64,000 nucleotides of DNA, taken from positions 2,296,501 to 2,360,500 of the forward strand of contig NC_084845.1 in assembly GCF_033115175.1 (NCBI RefSeq). The letters run 5' to 3'. Shown here piece after piece: positions 44,101 to 54,580 of the stretch. The DNA is from Lepus europaeus. Its lineage: Eukaryota; Chordata; Mammalia; Lagomorpha; Leporidae. Position 1 is the first letter of the stretch. Every line of letters begins with the position of its first letter. Under the pieces are notes generated by a model that had not been told where the DNA came from, searched no databases, and saw nothing but the letters and a program-made list of their open reading frames with translations. Both the position numbers and the translations under genes were made by a program.

Positions 44101-47100
44101 CAACAATAGATGCTGGCGAGGATGTGGGGAAAAAGGGACACTAACCCACTGTTGGTGGGAATGCAAACTGGTTAGGCCACTATGGAAGTCAGTCTGGAGA
44201 TTCCTCAGAAACCTGAACGTAACCCTACCATACAACACAGCCATCCCACTCCTTGGAATTTACCCAAAGGAAATTAAATTGGCAAACAAAAAAGCCATCT
44301 GCACCTTTATGTTTATTGCAGCTCAATTCACAATAGCTAAGACCTGGAACCAACCCAAATGCCCATCAACAGTAGACTGGATAAAGAAATGATGGGACAT
44401 GTAGTCTATAGAATACTATACAGCAGTAAGAAACAATGAAACCCGGTCATTTGCAACAAAATGGAGGAATCTGGAAAACATCATGCTGAGTGAATTAAGC
44501 CAGTCCCAAAGAGACAAATATCATTTGTTTTCCCTGATCGGTGACATCTAACTGAGCGCCAAAGGGGAAACCTGTTGAAGTGAAATGACACTATGAGAAA
44601 CTCACTTGATCAGCCCTTGTGCTCACTGTTGAAGTACAATGTAATACTTTATCCTTTTTAGTATTTTTTTTCTACTACTATTTGTTGAACTCTGTAATTA
44701 ATACACAATTATTCTTAGGTGTTTAAGTTTTAACTGAAAAGTGATCCCTGTTAAATATAAGAGTGGAAAAAGAGAGGGAGGAGATGTACAATTTGGGACA
44801 TGCTCAATTGGACTTGCCCCAAATGGTGGAGTTAGAAACGTGCCAGGGGATTCCAATACAATCCCATCAAGGTGGCATGTACCAATGCCATCTCACTAGT
44901 CCAAGTGATCAATTTCAGTTCACAATTGATGGCTCTGATAGGTCTAAGAGTCAAAGGGATCACACAAACAAGACTAGTGTCTGCTAATACTAACTGATAG
45001 AATCAAAAAGGGAGAGAAGGATCCATCATGGGAAGCGGGATACATTGCAGACTCATAGAATGGCAGATGTCCTAAATGGCACTCTGGCCTCAGAATCAGC
45101 CCTTAAGGCATTTGGATCTGGCTGAAGAGCCCATGAGAGTATTTTAGGCATGGAAAGCCAAGACACTCTGTCAAAAAAAAAAGACCTAAGTGAAAGATCT
45201 CTGTGAGTAAGATCCCAGTGGAAAGAACGGGGCCTTCAAAGAAGGAGGTACCTTTCTCTGAAGGGAGGAGAGAACTTCCACTTTGACTATGACCCTGTCA
45301 CGGAATAAGGTCGAAGTTGGCGAACCCTAAAGCCTTCCATAGCCTTGGCAACTCATGACTAGAGCCTAGGGAGGTTACTGACGCCATAAACAAGAGTGTC
45401 AAATTGTTAAGTCAACAACAAGAGTCTGTGTACTTACTTCTCATGTGGGATCTGTCCTTAATGTGTTGTCCAATGTGATGTGATGCGATAACTAGTACTG
45501 AAACGGTATTTTACACTTTCTGTTTCTGTGTGGGTGCAAACTGATGAAATCTTTACTTAATATATACGAAATCAATCTTCTGTATATAAAGATAATTGAA
45601 AATGAATCTTGATGTGAATGAATGGGAGAGGGAGTGGGAGATGGGAGGGGTGCAAGTGGCAGGGAAATTATGAGGGGGGAAGCCATTGTAATCCATAAAC
45701 TGTACTTTGGAAATTTATATTTACTAAATATAAAAAGAAACAAAATCTTTAAAAAAATGGGAAAACCTCCCATGTTCATGGATCTGAAGAATCAATGTCA
45801 TCAAAATGTCCATCCTTCCAAAAATAATTTTCAGATTCAATGCTATACCATTTAAAATACCAACAACATTCTTCTCAGGTCTAGGAAAAATGATGCTAAA
45901 ATTCATTAGGAAACATAAAATGCCTAGAATAGCTAAAGCAATCTGATACAACAAAAATAAAGCCAGAGGGATAATAATACCAGATTTCAAGACATACTAC
46001 AAGGCAGCTATAATGAAAACAGTTTGGTCCTGGTACAGAAACAGATGGATAGATCAATGGAACAGAATAGGAATGCCAGATATCATTCCAAACATCTCCA
46101 ATGAACTTATATTAGACCAAGGAGCTAAAACCATTCCCTGGAGCAAGGACAGTCTCTTCATCAAATGGTGCTGGGAAAACTGGATTTCCACATGCAGAAA
46201 TATGAAGCAAGACCCTTTCCTTACACCTTACACAAAAATCCATTCAAAGTAGATTAACAATCTAAATCTAGGACCCAACACCATCAAATTACTAGAGAGC
46301 ATTGAGGATACCCTGTAAGACATCAGCCTAGGCACAGAGTTCCTGGAAAGGACCCCAGAGGCACAAATCATAAAATCCAAGATTAACAAGTGGGATTACA
46401 TCAAACTGAGAAGCTTCTGTAACAGCAAAGGAAACAGTCAGGAAAGGAAAGAGGCAACCAACAGAATGGGAGAAATTCTTTGTAAACAATGCAACTGATG
46501 AAGGATTAATAACCAGAATATATAAGGTGATCAAAAAACTCAACGATAGCCAAGCAAAGAACCCAGTCAAAAAGTGGGCAAAGGACTTACATAGACATTT
46601 CTCACAAAAAGGAAATCCAAATGACCTATAGACACATGAGAAATGCTCAGGATCACTAGCTATTAGGGAGATGCAAATCAAAATCACAATGAGGTTTTGT
46701 CTCATTGTTAGAACAGCTTTCATAAAGAAATCAAAAAACAACAAATGCTGGTGAGGTTGTGGGGGAAAAGACACCCTAATACAGTATTGATGGGAATGCA
46801 AACTGGTAAAGCCACTGGGGAAGACAGCTTGGAGATACTTCAGAAATCTGAATATAGCCCTACCATAAGACCCAGCCATCCCACTCTTCGGAATTTACCG
46901 AAAAATTGAATTGGGAAATAATGGAGTCATCCGCACCTCTATGTTTGGTGTAGCTCAATTCACAAGAGCCAGGACATGGAATCAATCTAAATGCCCATCA
47001 ATGGAAGACTATAACGTTGCCGTTCACTGTTAGAACACATATTTACAGTGTGATGTTAGATAAGAAATCCATACTAAAGAGGGTTGCATAGAAAGCCACC

Positions 47101-48754
47101 CTGTTTGGGTTCATTATTGTGTATGAGGAAATTAGATAAAAGTTTGCTGTATTTTCAGGAGGAATATTTGAGCTCAAGGAGGCCTTGAGCTGCACATGTC
47201 CCTTCCTCAGGTGTCCTCCTAAGACCATGGGGAGAGCATCCTAAGGTCTCTCTGGTGGCTTGGACAAGTCACTCTTCTCTTCTGCTGTCATATGATCCTG
47301 TCCAAGTCTAGACCAGTACAGGAAAGCACTCTGCTTCAGCTTTCTCAGACCCTCAACCCTGCCCCAGGAAAATGCCAGCATCAGCAGCCACAGCACAACC
47401 TGGGAGGTATTTACACATAATTCCACAGCAGTGGTAACAGCAACAAGAACAACGTTATGTTAAACGGACCTCTGGGAGATACATGGAGAAGAAAGGATAG
47501 GAAGACATGGACAAAACAGCTAATGATTGATGAACTCTAAAGGGAAACCTAGAGAACATAGTAGCACATTGGAACAGAGCATGTCATGCAACCAAAAATA
47601 CTGAAGCTCTTCCTTACAAAGCTGCTTCTCCATGTTCCCCCAAAACATTTTGATTGTGTCCTATGGAGAATTTTTATGGGGATGGCCAAAGTATAAAAAC
47701 CATAACCCAAGTAGAAGCAGCAACAAAGGATAGCTGGAAACACACCCATAATTATATCAGGGATACATTCAAAGGCCAGGGATACAGGAATGACACACAC
47801 TTAATTAAATACAAAAGAGAAGAAATTCAAGTCCCCAGCACTCTGAGAGCAGCCTCCTGGAGGGAATAAGAAACAGCTAGGGGAGCAGTGCTGTGTCCTA
47901 GCCGGACTTCCAGCACTGCAGGTACACAGACCTCAGGCAGGAATGGATTCCAGAACTTCACAGCTCTAAGGACCTTAGCAGGTGTCTGTTCCTGCTAGGG
48001 GCAAGATCTTGGATGTCTTGGTCTCTGTGCTAGGTGAGAGCACTGACCACCTGTGGGAAGGGAACTCTGACAATTGCGTGATACCCAATGGAAGGGAACT
48101 TTTGCTCCAGGCTCTTCTGCTGTCCTATCAGCCGGTCTGGCATTGAAGTAGTTGACTTGACACCATTTCAGGGATAACCACCAAACTGAGGCTACCGTTC
48201 AAACGCCAGGGTCTGAGTCTCTCTTTGTTTATACCCAGCCATGGGGGAAAGCAAGAGCTCTGGGCATGGACTCCAGGCTAAGGGGTGAGGGTTGCAGAAG
48301 TAGAAGGCAGATGGAATCTAAGCAAGAGGAGTTACTCTGTCTTCAGCTTTGAGGAGCCACCAGCTACTGGCAGCAGCCACAATATTTAAACTCTAGCAGT
48401 GTGATACATAAGGGCAGCAAAGGTGCATGCAGATTCATGGCATAGTTGACCTACCACACGGTGTCTTTTTCAAAATCATCTGGAGATAAGTAGAGTTGGG
48501 TTTCCTAAAATAATCAAAGATGGATAAGAGACTTACCTGTCAAAATACAGTTCTTTCAATGCCTTTGGTTTGATAGCGAACTCTTGGTGATCTGTATTAT
48601 ATTCAATTAAATAAAGTGGGAAAAACCCCCCAACAATCAGATCCCCGTCCTTGAGCAGGCTGGGCTTCACGCGGTTAATACAGGAGAGCATGTCTAAGCT
48701 GCCCAGAGAGAGTGGGAATTGCAGGAGCAGAAGAAGGAAAGGACCAGCCAGCAT
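29174..48754 (-). CDS. vomeronasal type-2 receptor (V2R, class C GPCR), gene B, intact
   Basis: The coding exons are 48537-48754, 36120-36411, 34591-35391, 33311-33538, 32401-32524 and 29174-30087. They total 2577 bp and give 858 residues with no stop or frameshift. The receptor is the closest neighbour of gene A, with about 14 residue differences by my reading: two in exon 1, one in exon 2, five in exon 3, two in exon 4, none in exon 5 and four in exon 6. Intron 1 is about 12.1 kb, shorter than in A because an L1 arm was lost and a CSINE is absent. A sense-oriented solo LTR lies about 3 kb upstream of its start. Confidence 0.93.
30236..30325. repeat. CT-rich tract in intron 5 of gene B
   Basis: This is the counterpart of 2820-2925, shorter by several dinucleotides. 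Confidence 0.7.
30448..30658 (-). repeat. ancient L1M-like fragment, intron 5 of gene B
   Basis: This is the counterpart of 3040-3250, with the same TTTTGTGGTATACACACAGG block. Confidence 0.4.
31183..31440 (-). mobile_element. old CSINE, reverse, intron 5 of gene B
   Basis: This is the counterpart of 3772-4028 and the left arm of an inverted SINE pair. Confidence 0.7.
31441..31745 (+). mobile_element. old CSINE, forward, intron 5 of gene B
   Basis: This is the counterpart of 4029-4330 and the right arm of the inverted pair, ending at CTGCTTTTCCAGTAGATAC. Confidence 0.8.
32401..32524 (-). CDS. V2R gene B exon 5: cysteine-rich domain
   Basis: 124 bp between TTTTAG and ACAG|GTACAG. The translation ([22 protein letters not shown]) matches gene A. 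Only silent changes are seen, for example the aspartate codon in CFDC. Confidence 0.94.
32863..33281 (-). mobile_element. CSINE with GAGGGA tail, intron 4 of gene B
   Basis: This is the counterpart of 5449-5877. The tail at 32912-33018 mixes GAGGGA with GAAGGA units, unlike the nearly pure array in A. Confidence 0.85.
32912..33018 (+). repeat. (GAGGGA)n microsatellite, unit B
   Basis: A hexanucleotide array, interrupted on its left by GAAGGAGAGGAA units and then purer to the right. It is shorter than the A array. Confidence 0.88.
33311..33538 (-). CDS. V2R gene B exon 4
   Basis: 228 bp with the same splice sites as in A. Relative to A it has Q for R in DQEQVSRK and W for R in KFSPWAPHG. The W is shared with gene C. 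Confidence 0.94.
33910..34145 (+). mobile_element. ancient MaLR-type LTR fragment, intron 3 of gene B, fossil
   Basis: This is the counterpart of 6505-6745 and is broken and old. The TCAGAAGAAATCAACCCTAC block is slightly closer to the consensus I recall than in A. Confidence 0.5.
34591..35391 (-). CDS. V2R gene B exon 3: Venus-flytrap lobe
   Basis: 801 bp from CTCTAG to TGGCAG|GTACTG, open throughout. It is the most changed exon between A and B: H to L near the start, ESSVALG for ESSLALG, TVNPSKY for TMNPSKY, and [10 protein letters not shown] for [10 protein letters not shown]. The glycosylation sequon is kept as NFS. Clustering of replacements in the ligand-binding lobe fits functional divergence but also drift. 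Confidence 0.95.
35690..35990 (+). mobile_element. CSINE, forward, intron 2 of gene B
   Basis: This is the counterpart of 8283-8580, with the same short CT run. Confidence 0.85.
36120..36411 (-). CDS. V2R gene B exon 2
   Basis: 292 bp between TTGCAG and CCTCAG|GTAAGG. IPNYSC replaces IPNYTC, so the sequon is retained (NYS for NYT). Otherwise it agrees with gene A. Confidence 0.94.
36692..37263 (+). mobile_element. old L1 ORF2 fragment, left half, unit B
   Basis: This is the counterpart of 9288-9859, including the local duplication of the ACTACTGGAACTCATAAAAG segment. It ends at the target repeat 37248-37263. Confidence 0.85.
37264..38408 (+). promoter_or_regulatory. L1 5' UTR, unit B
   Basis: Same head (GGGCGGGCAAGATGGCGGAA) and same donor GCGAG|GTGAGCC at 37497 as in A. 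It contains the (GAAA)n array at 38099-38147. Confidence 0.75.
38099..38147 (+). repeat. (GAAA)n microsatellite in L1 5' UTR, unit B
   Basis: A tetranucleotide array occupies the place of the AAAAG array of unit A. Confidence 0.9.
38409..40262 (+). pseudogene. L1 ORF1, unit B, interrupted
   Basis: It starts [18 protein letters not shown]. Relative to A and C a 4-bp loss near 38684 shifts the frame inside the coiled coil. The nested L1 at 39081-39952 splits it, and the C-terminal domain resumes after 39966 and ends at TGA 40260-40262. Confidence 0.82.
39081..39952 (+). mobile_element. 5'-truncated L1 3' end nested in ORF1, unit B
   Basis: This is the same insertion as 11671-12548. The right target repeat at 39953-39966 has one changed base (AAGAAAATATTCTA). 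Confidence 0.9.
40341..42621 (+). pseudogene. L1 ORF2 N-terminal and RT part, unit B
   Basis: It starts at ATGGCAGGGCAAAG and lacks the CSINE of unit A, so the endonuclease runs directly into [18 protein letters not shown]. It has several frameshifts, including a break in the RT active-site region around FADD near 42415-42425. Confidence 0.85.
42622..45480 (+). mobile_element. spliced L1 copy, unit B (3' end recombined away)
   Basis: This is the better preserved view of the junction: 231 bp of 5' UTR (42622-42852) ending GTGCTGGAACAGAAG, then GGGACCCAAAGAACTC of ORF2 from 42853. The host L1 donor exon is 233 bp (9860-10092), so the lengths agree. Beyond about 44.7-45.5 kb the sequence switches to the host L1 3' UTR, so the right limit is approximate. 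Confidence 0.82.
42853..44551 (+). pseudogene. L1 ORF2 C-terminal half, unit B
   Basis: It carries [10 protein letters not shown], the region [19 protein letters not shown], and [19 protein letters not shown], then ends at TAA 44549-44551. It looks closer to the functional L1 consensus than either unit A arm, and it lacks the changes those two arms share. Confidence 0.8.
44552..45751 (+). other. L1 3' UTR, unit B (recombinant)
   Basis: The left part has TAATACACAATTATTCTT as in the nested arm of A (17646-17663). The right part has AGTGGGAGATGGGAGGGG and the TTACTAAATA tail of the host L1 arm. This places the exchange point between about 44.72 and 45.48 kb. Confidence 0.7.
45768..47015 (+). 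mobile_element. old L1 ORF2 fragment, right half, unit B
   Basis: This is the counterpart of 21660-22906, with a few single-base differences (for example TTATATTAGACC for TTATATAGACC). Confidence 0.85.
47016..48536. other. intron 1 of V2R gene B, part next to exon 1
   Basis: This is the counterpart of 22907-24423. Nothing recognised. Confidence 0.55.
48537..48754 (-). CDS. V2R gene B exon 1: signal peptide and start
   Basis: It has the same ATG, signal peptide [18 protein letters not shown] and donor GACAG|GTAAGT as gene A. CINRVKPS replaces CINHMKPS just after the signal peptide. Confidence 0.92.
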
Positions 48755-50162
48755 GCCCAACTTGTCTTTAGAGACCACAGCCAGAGATGCAGGCATGTGG
48801 TGCAAGCAGGTGCAGGTGGAGCTCACGTTGACTACCCTGGGCTGGGATGAAGCAGCAGGTGCCCAACACACAGCTGTGGAAACAAAGAGCAATGTGTTTC
48901 AGACCATTGTCCACGTCCAGGCACTCCTGAGTACAGGATGTAGGAGTATTTAAGACGTGAATATTTTTAACACCTTAATGGCACTTGATATTAGGAAGTC
49001 ATCTCACAGCAATCCCCCAGATAGGAGACCTGGGGACAATATTTGCCCTGAGGTCATGCAACTATGTCTCGGTTCCAGAGAAAAGCAAGTGAAAAAAACA
49101 TGTTTGGAATTTGCCACATCATGCCCTCATGTGTCAATGTCTTAGACCCTTGGGCATCAAGACTCCAGGACTGTGGTTCCCCTGAGCCAGAGGCTGTTTG
49201 GCCGTGTTGTGTCCTTAACGGGTCCAAGCCATGTTTTGGCTTTGAAGGGTCCTGAGTGAAGTGAGAATGCCCGAGAGCTCCTGGGTCGGCAGAGCACTTC
49301 CCGGCATCCCAATCTCTGAGTCAAGGTAGAGGGCATCTCTGAGCCAATGTGGCCTCACACCCAAAGTGTCTCAGTCCACTGGGTCTCTACAAGAAAATAC
49401 CAGGAAACAGGAAGCTTAAAAAGTCAGAAAGTTATTGCCACCCGTTCAAGAGACTGGGTCATGCTGGCAGCCCCCTCTGTGTGCTCAAGCCTGGATTCAC
49501 TGAGGGTGCCTTCTCACTGTGCCCTCACACTGGGTCGGGGTCACAAGCTCCCAGGGGCCTGGTTTTTCAGGGCAGGTATCCATTCTTCAACACCTTCACT
49601 CATGACCTAATCACCTCCCCAGCAGTCCCCGGGACATCCACCAGTCTGTGCAGGTTAGGATTTTTACATATGGGTTTGAGGGACACAATCATTCAGACAG
49701 TAGCACAGGATGCATTGCAGCCCCACAACAATCCTCACTGTTCACGTTCCGGAGCTGCCATGTTGATGTAAGGAAATGGGCTTCCAATAGGCCATGGCCA
49801 GCGAGGAAAGCAGCATAACTTTCTCTTCATTTATTTTAACGTTCTGTCCCTTGACATTGTTTTTAAAGAAGGTGGTGGCTGTACACACACCATTTGTCAG
49901 CTGAGTGATCCTTACGTTGAATTTGCTGTTCTAGCGTTCAGGGCTGGAATCTTCTGAGTGTCACAATATGAGCACATGTTCATTTAACACACATTGGTGT
50001 TAATTTTGATCCCTGTGACAAGGGGCTGCCCATTTCCCTATCTATTGGTTCAAATCTCTATTATTTCATAACTTTCCGCTGGCAACATAGAGTCATTCTG
50101 TGAGGATACACTTGAAGAGATGTAAACATCCTACTACTTCATCAATGCTTCTAAGACCAGAT
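48755..50162. other. 5' flank of V2R gene B (promoter side)
   Basis: This is the counterpart of 24642-26049. The near-identity over about 1.4 kb upstream suggests the two genes share control elements, but no individual site can be named from sequence alone. Confidence 0.5.
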
Positions 50163-50189
50163 CTTTACAGACAGTAGAGAGATCAAGAG

Positions 50190-50225
<36 letters not shown>

Positions 50226-50551
50226 CTTTCCTCTGTTAGTTCACACCTCAAATGGCTGCAATGGCTTGAGCTTTGCCAATCACAAGCCATGAGCCAGGTG
50301 CTTCTTTCCAGTCTCCCACATCCACTCCAAATCATTGCAACGGCCATACCTGAACTGATCTGAATACAGGGCTTCCCCAGGTCTCCCACACGGGTGCAGG
50401 GGCCCAAGCACTAGGGCCATCTTCCACTGTTTTCCCTGGCCACAGCAGAAAGCAGGATCAGAAGAGGAGCTACTGGGACTTGAACTGATACCCACATGCA
50501 ATGGCAGCAGTGCAGGTGGCAACACTATACCCCAGCCACAGCGTCAGCCCC
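50163..50551 (-). mobile_element. CSINE, reverse, spacer between genes B and C
   Basis: This is the counterpart of 26050-26476, with a shortened A/T tail and a pure GA run near 50195-50222. Confidence 0.88.
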
Positions 50552-51345
50552 TCCCTACCTTCTTTTAAAGAGCAATTTCTGACTTTATGAGATGATGTTA
50601 TATTACCGAGTCACCTTATGTTTGGCCTGAACCAAACCTAGGATCAAGAACTGTGGACGACTGGTTGCCTTCAGTGCAGGATGAAATCATACATCAAGAG
50701 TGGGCGTTAAGCTCACTCCATGCTACTGGGGTGAATTGTTCTCTGCCTTTCAACAAGAGCTGGGAAATATGTCCACATGTCTGCTACATGAACAGACACG
50801 TGTGGGTACAGACATAAACCCTTTCAGAGTTGTTTCTAAAGTTGAAGAAGGTATTTTCCTTTGTATATCAGACTCTAGAAAGTGATGACTTAGTGACCAG
50901 ACTTAAAAGCTATGGATAAAGAGTAGCTTGCTTCACTCTACCCCCGTCCTCCTTGGAGAGCCTCCCCACTGACTATTAAGCAGGATGTGCCCTGGTGATA
51001 GTGGTACAGCCCCTGTTAGTGCTCATTAGCTTTCTCCTTTCCTTTTTCTTCTCTGGACAAGGACTTGCCATAGCTCGTCCTACCCCTTCTATTTAGTGCT
51101 TTGTCAGACAAGGTGGAAGTGTGGAGTCATCGGAAGTATCGTAAGTTTCCACTTTATCTTTGTGTTTACAGTTTTATTCTTGTAGTTATGCTTTTACTTT
51201 TCCACTTATTTTTCTTATTTCTCAATCCTCCCAGTTTTCTACTGAAAACAGTTTTAAGACTTTTCTTGCTTTGAGATGGAACATCCTGTTGTGTATGCAC
51301 TGTTTGTTTTCTCACAATTTGTAGCCACTGCATTAAGAAAATCCA
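50552..51345. other. unrecognised spacer between V2R genes B and C
   Basis: This is the counterpart of 26477-27263. No gene or repeat is recognised. Confidence 0.5.
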
Positions 51346-51445
51346 GGGGCTGCCAGTGTGGTGTAGCAGATTAAGCCATCATCTACAATGGTGGCATCCC
51401 ATATGGGTGCCAGTTTGAGCCCTGGCCACTCCACTTCCTTTTTTC
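51346..51445 (+). mobile_element. CSINE 5' fragment, forward
   Basis: This is the counterpart of 27264-27358. Confidence 0.75.
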
Positions 51446-51450
51446 CAGAT

Positions 51451-52176
51451 ATTTATTTATTTATTTGAGAGGTAGAATTACATACAGTGAGAAGGAGACA
51501 CCGAGAGAAAGGACTTCCATCCATTGGTTCACTCCCCAAATGGCCATATTGGCTGGAGCTGAGCCAATCTGAAGCCAGGAGCCAGGAGCTTCCTCCGGGT
51601 CTCCTGCATGAGGAAGTGGCCCAAGCACTTGGGCCATCCTCTGCAACCTTCCCTGGCCATAGCAGAGAGCTGGAAGGAAGTGGAGCAACCGGGACTGGAA
51701 CAAGCACCCATATGTGCTGGGTCTTAGTCCACCCGTACAGGATGGACTGGGTCCGAGGAAAGGTAAGTGCGCCGCTCGCCCATTCCTCAGCCTCCCAATC
51801 CCAGAGGCAATCAGACACAGCGGGGAGCCAAGTCTAGCAAGGACTCATTTACTTCCTGAGAAACAGAACCTTTTATAGCACAAAACTGCAGAGTCATTGG
51901 GGCAGGGCTAAGGACCAACCAATCACTTAAACGGTCATTTTACAGGGGGCTTTCTATAGGACTAGCCGTATGTCTATACACTTGTTACTAGTTTTGTTAC
52001 CTCCCCTGATGTTGCGCAGCCAATTAGTTTTAGTGGTAAACAACTTTGGATTCCACCCATCTTACTTCCTTTGGGCACCATCTTTGAATTGTTTCATGTA
52101 ACTAATTTCCCCACACATATGTGATGCTGGTGTCGCAGGTGGAAGATTAACCTACTGTACCACAGTGACAGCCCCT
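51451..52176 (-). mobile_element. CSINE, reverse, split by a solo LTR
   Basis: This is the counterpart of 1-277 and 27370-27689. The SINE is intact on both sides of the insertion, which entered at the CATA of CACCCATATGTG. The pieces are 51451-51712 and 52116-52176, sharing the 4-bp repeat. Confidence 0.88.
51713..52115 (-). mobile_element. solo LTR of an endogenous retrovirus, fossil, unit C side only
   Basis: The 403-bp insertion is bounded by CATA at 51709-51712 and 52116-52119 and has TGTG...CACA ends. On the minus strand it reads TGTGGGGAAATTAG at its 5' end, a TATA box in GCTATAAAAGG (51869-51879), and AAGACCCAGCACA at its 3' end. No internal viral genes are present, so it is a solo LTR left by recombination. 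A 4-bp target repeat suits a gammaretrovirus-like (ERV1) family, but I cannot name it. Its absence from A and B makes it younger than the duplications. Confidence 0.88.
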
Positions 52177-53666
52177 GGATTTTGAATTAATGATGCAGAG
52201 TGAAATTGGGTGTGGAGAAATGAGACCCCAGTGTCTGTTGCATAAAGAGGTCTGCAGTTGCCGGAGACAGAGCCAGAAAACCTGACTGGCCCTTTGGCAC
52301 ATTCAGCTCCCTCTTCCCCATCCTTCATTCTGCCACCAAGATGATGTTGATGTCGTAATGACTGTGCCTGGCTCACAGCCCTCGCAGGTTCCCATCCACC
52401 ATGGAAGAGAATCCTAGAGCCTGAATGTAGCCCAGTAGGAAATACCAATTTGGTCCATCTTCCCAGCAACATCTCCCATCTCTTCCCTTCTCACTTTGCA
52501 AAACTGTAGTGAGATCATGTTCTTGTGACTCTGTTCTTTGGGGAAAGGTGTTTGATGCACCTAGGAAGACCATTCCTCTACTCATTTTCCTGGTCAGCCT
52601 CGCACAGATATATACCCACAGTGCAATTTTCTCTGCTATCCCTGTACTTGGTAAATCAAATTAGTGGATTTGGCCCTAGCTGAATAAGAAAATATGTGAT
52701 TTATCATTAGATGTGTCATCTTTACTGGACCCTTGGTTACCCTGACATTTGATCAAATATTACTCTGCGGTTTCTGGTTGGTTGTTTTAGATGAGATGAG
52801 TGTGGAAGTTGGTGGACTTTGAGCAAAGAACGTTTCCCTTGCTACTCTGGCTGGGTCTCCTGTAGTCAGTGGAAGGTCTGAATTGAAAACCAAGACAGGA
52901 GACTTTGCAGCAGGCAGCTCTGGAATCTCATCGACAACTTCAGCAGGACACTAGACAAGGCCTGCAGCCTTGGCCTTCCTGAGTTCTGAGCCTCCTGGTC
53001 TAACCTGCAGATGTTGGACATATCAGGCCTCATAATGGCACGGTCCAATTTCCTGTACTCAAGCACATTTATCTGTGATGTCACACATAGGATAGTGGTC
53101 CTGTGGCTCCTGAGGTCAGGAGAAGGGGGAGTGTGGAAAATAGGTCAGAGGTGAGAAATGTGTATTGAGTAAAGGAGTAAGTCTGATGCACACAGGACGA
53201 CCACAGCTAACAACACTCTATACCGGAAATGTATTATTAGCACAACTTTTAGCTGCTTTAGTGGTGCACACACAGGAAAACACAACTATGCACATGATGC
53301 ATATGTGACTTTGCTTGACTCTAGTCATTAGTTCACTTTTACAGCCATATCAAAGTATCATATTGTGCTATTTAAACATGTACAGTAAAAGCACTGGAAA
53401 AGTAACTTATGTGACAAGAACTAGAAATTTAATTTATGATATTAAAATTAAATTAACACAGTCAAAAAGAAAAAAACCTACATGTTATAAGGTGAAAAGA
53501 AAGAAAGTTTGAGTGTTCTGAGCCGTTACAGAAAGAAAGGAGAGCCTCGTGTCCAATGAGAAGGTGCAGTGTTCCGCTCTATCTCAGTCCTGAGGACTAG
53601 AGCGGTGTGCTTAGATTCAGCCCTTGCTTTCATTTTACAAAACCCGGGAGTAAATGCACAGTCTGC
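52177..53666. other. 3' flank of V2R gene C
   Basis: This is the counterpart of 278-1762, with the L1M-like fragment at about 53178-53385. Nothing coding is recognised. Confidence 0.55.
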
Positions 53667-54580
53667 TTATGGTCCCCTAGACCTTGCTTTCTCCTTTATT
53701 CCTCGTAAAACATTCCTGTTTGGCCGGACCAGAAGGATGTAGCACTTGGGGGCAAAGATGCAGCCCAGGAGTCCCGCACTGGAGGCCAAGATGGAGAAGA
53801 CCTCCACAGCCACCATGACCTTCCCCTTGGTGCTATTATACACGGGAATGAAGGTCACCCACACACTACAGAACACCAGCATGCTGAACGTCAAGTATTT
53901 GGCTTCATTGAATGTATCAGGCAGACTCCTGGCCAAGAAAGCCACTGAGAAGCTGCCCAGAGCCAGGGAGCCCAGGTATCCCAGCACGAGGTAGAAGAGA
54001 GTGGCAGAGCCCTTGTTGCACAGGACCAGGAGCTGCTGAGGCTCAGCATGTGTGTCTGTGTCAATGAAGGGAGGACACGTTCCCAGCCAGATTCCACAGA
54101 GCACCACTTGGAGGAGGGAGCAGATGGGAATGACGGAGTTAGGTGCCCCGGACACCAACCACTGCCTCATCCTCTTCCCCGGTGCCGTGGCCTTGAACGC
54201 CAGGACCACGGTGATGGTTTTAGCCAAGATGGTGGACACAGCCACTGTGAACACGATGGCAAACGTGGTCTGCTGGAGGATGCAGGTGGCTGTGTTGGGA
54301 CGGCCAAGGAAAAGCAGGGAGCAGAGGAAGCACAGACAGAGGGAGGCGAGCAAGGTGTAGCTGAGGTTGCGGTTATTGGCCTTGACTAGGGGAGTGTTTC
54401 TGTGCTTCACAAACAGCCCGAGTACCAGAGCAGTGAGCACAGAGAAGCAAAGAGCCACCCCGGCCAGTGCTGCTCCTAACGGGTCTTCATAGGCCAGGAA
54501 CACCACGACCTTGGGCAGGCACCGATCTCGTGCAGGATTTGGGTACTGGTCGTCTAGACAGCGCACACACTGCTCCACAT
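53667..54580 (-). CDS. V2R gene C exon 6: seven-transmembrane domain and stop
   Basis: 914 bp from acceptor TCTCACCAG. The translation appears identical to gene B. Silent changes distinguish them, for example in CRATCTCG-type codons near 54520. Confidence 0.95.

Larger units (their letters stand above)
37264..45751 (+). mobile_element. composite L1, unit B, with recombination deletion
   Basis: This is the same insertion as in A, flanked by AAAAAATGGAAAAACC at 37248-37263 and a one-base variant at 45752-45767. Parts are the 5' UTR 37264-38408, ORF1 38409-40262 with nested L1 39081-39952, ORF2 40341-42621, then the spliced L1 from 42622. There is only one ORF2 C-terminal arm and one 3' UTR, and the spliced L1's own 3' end, its right target repeat and the host ORF2 remainder are missing. 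The tail is that of the host L1, so about 3 kb was removed between homologous arms. Confidence 0.88.
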
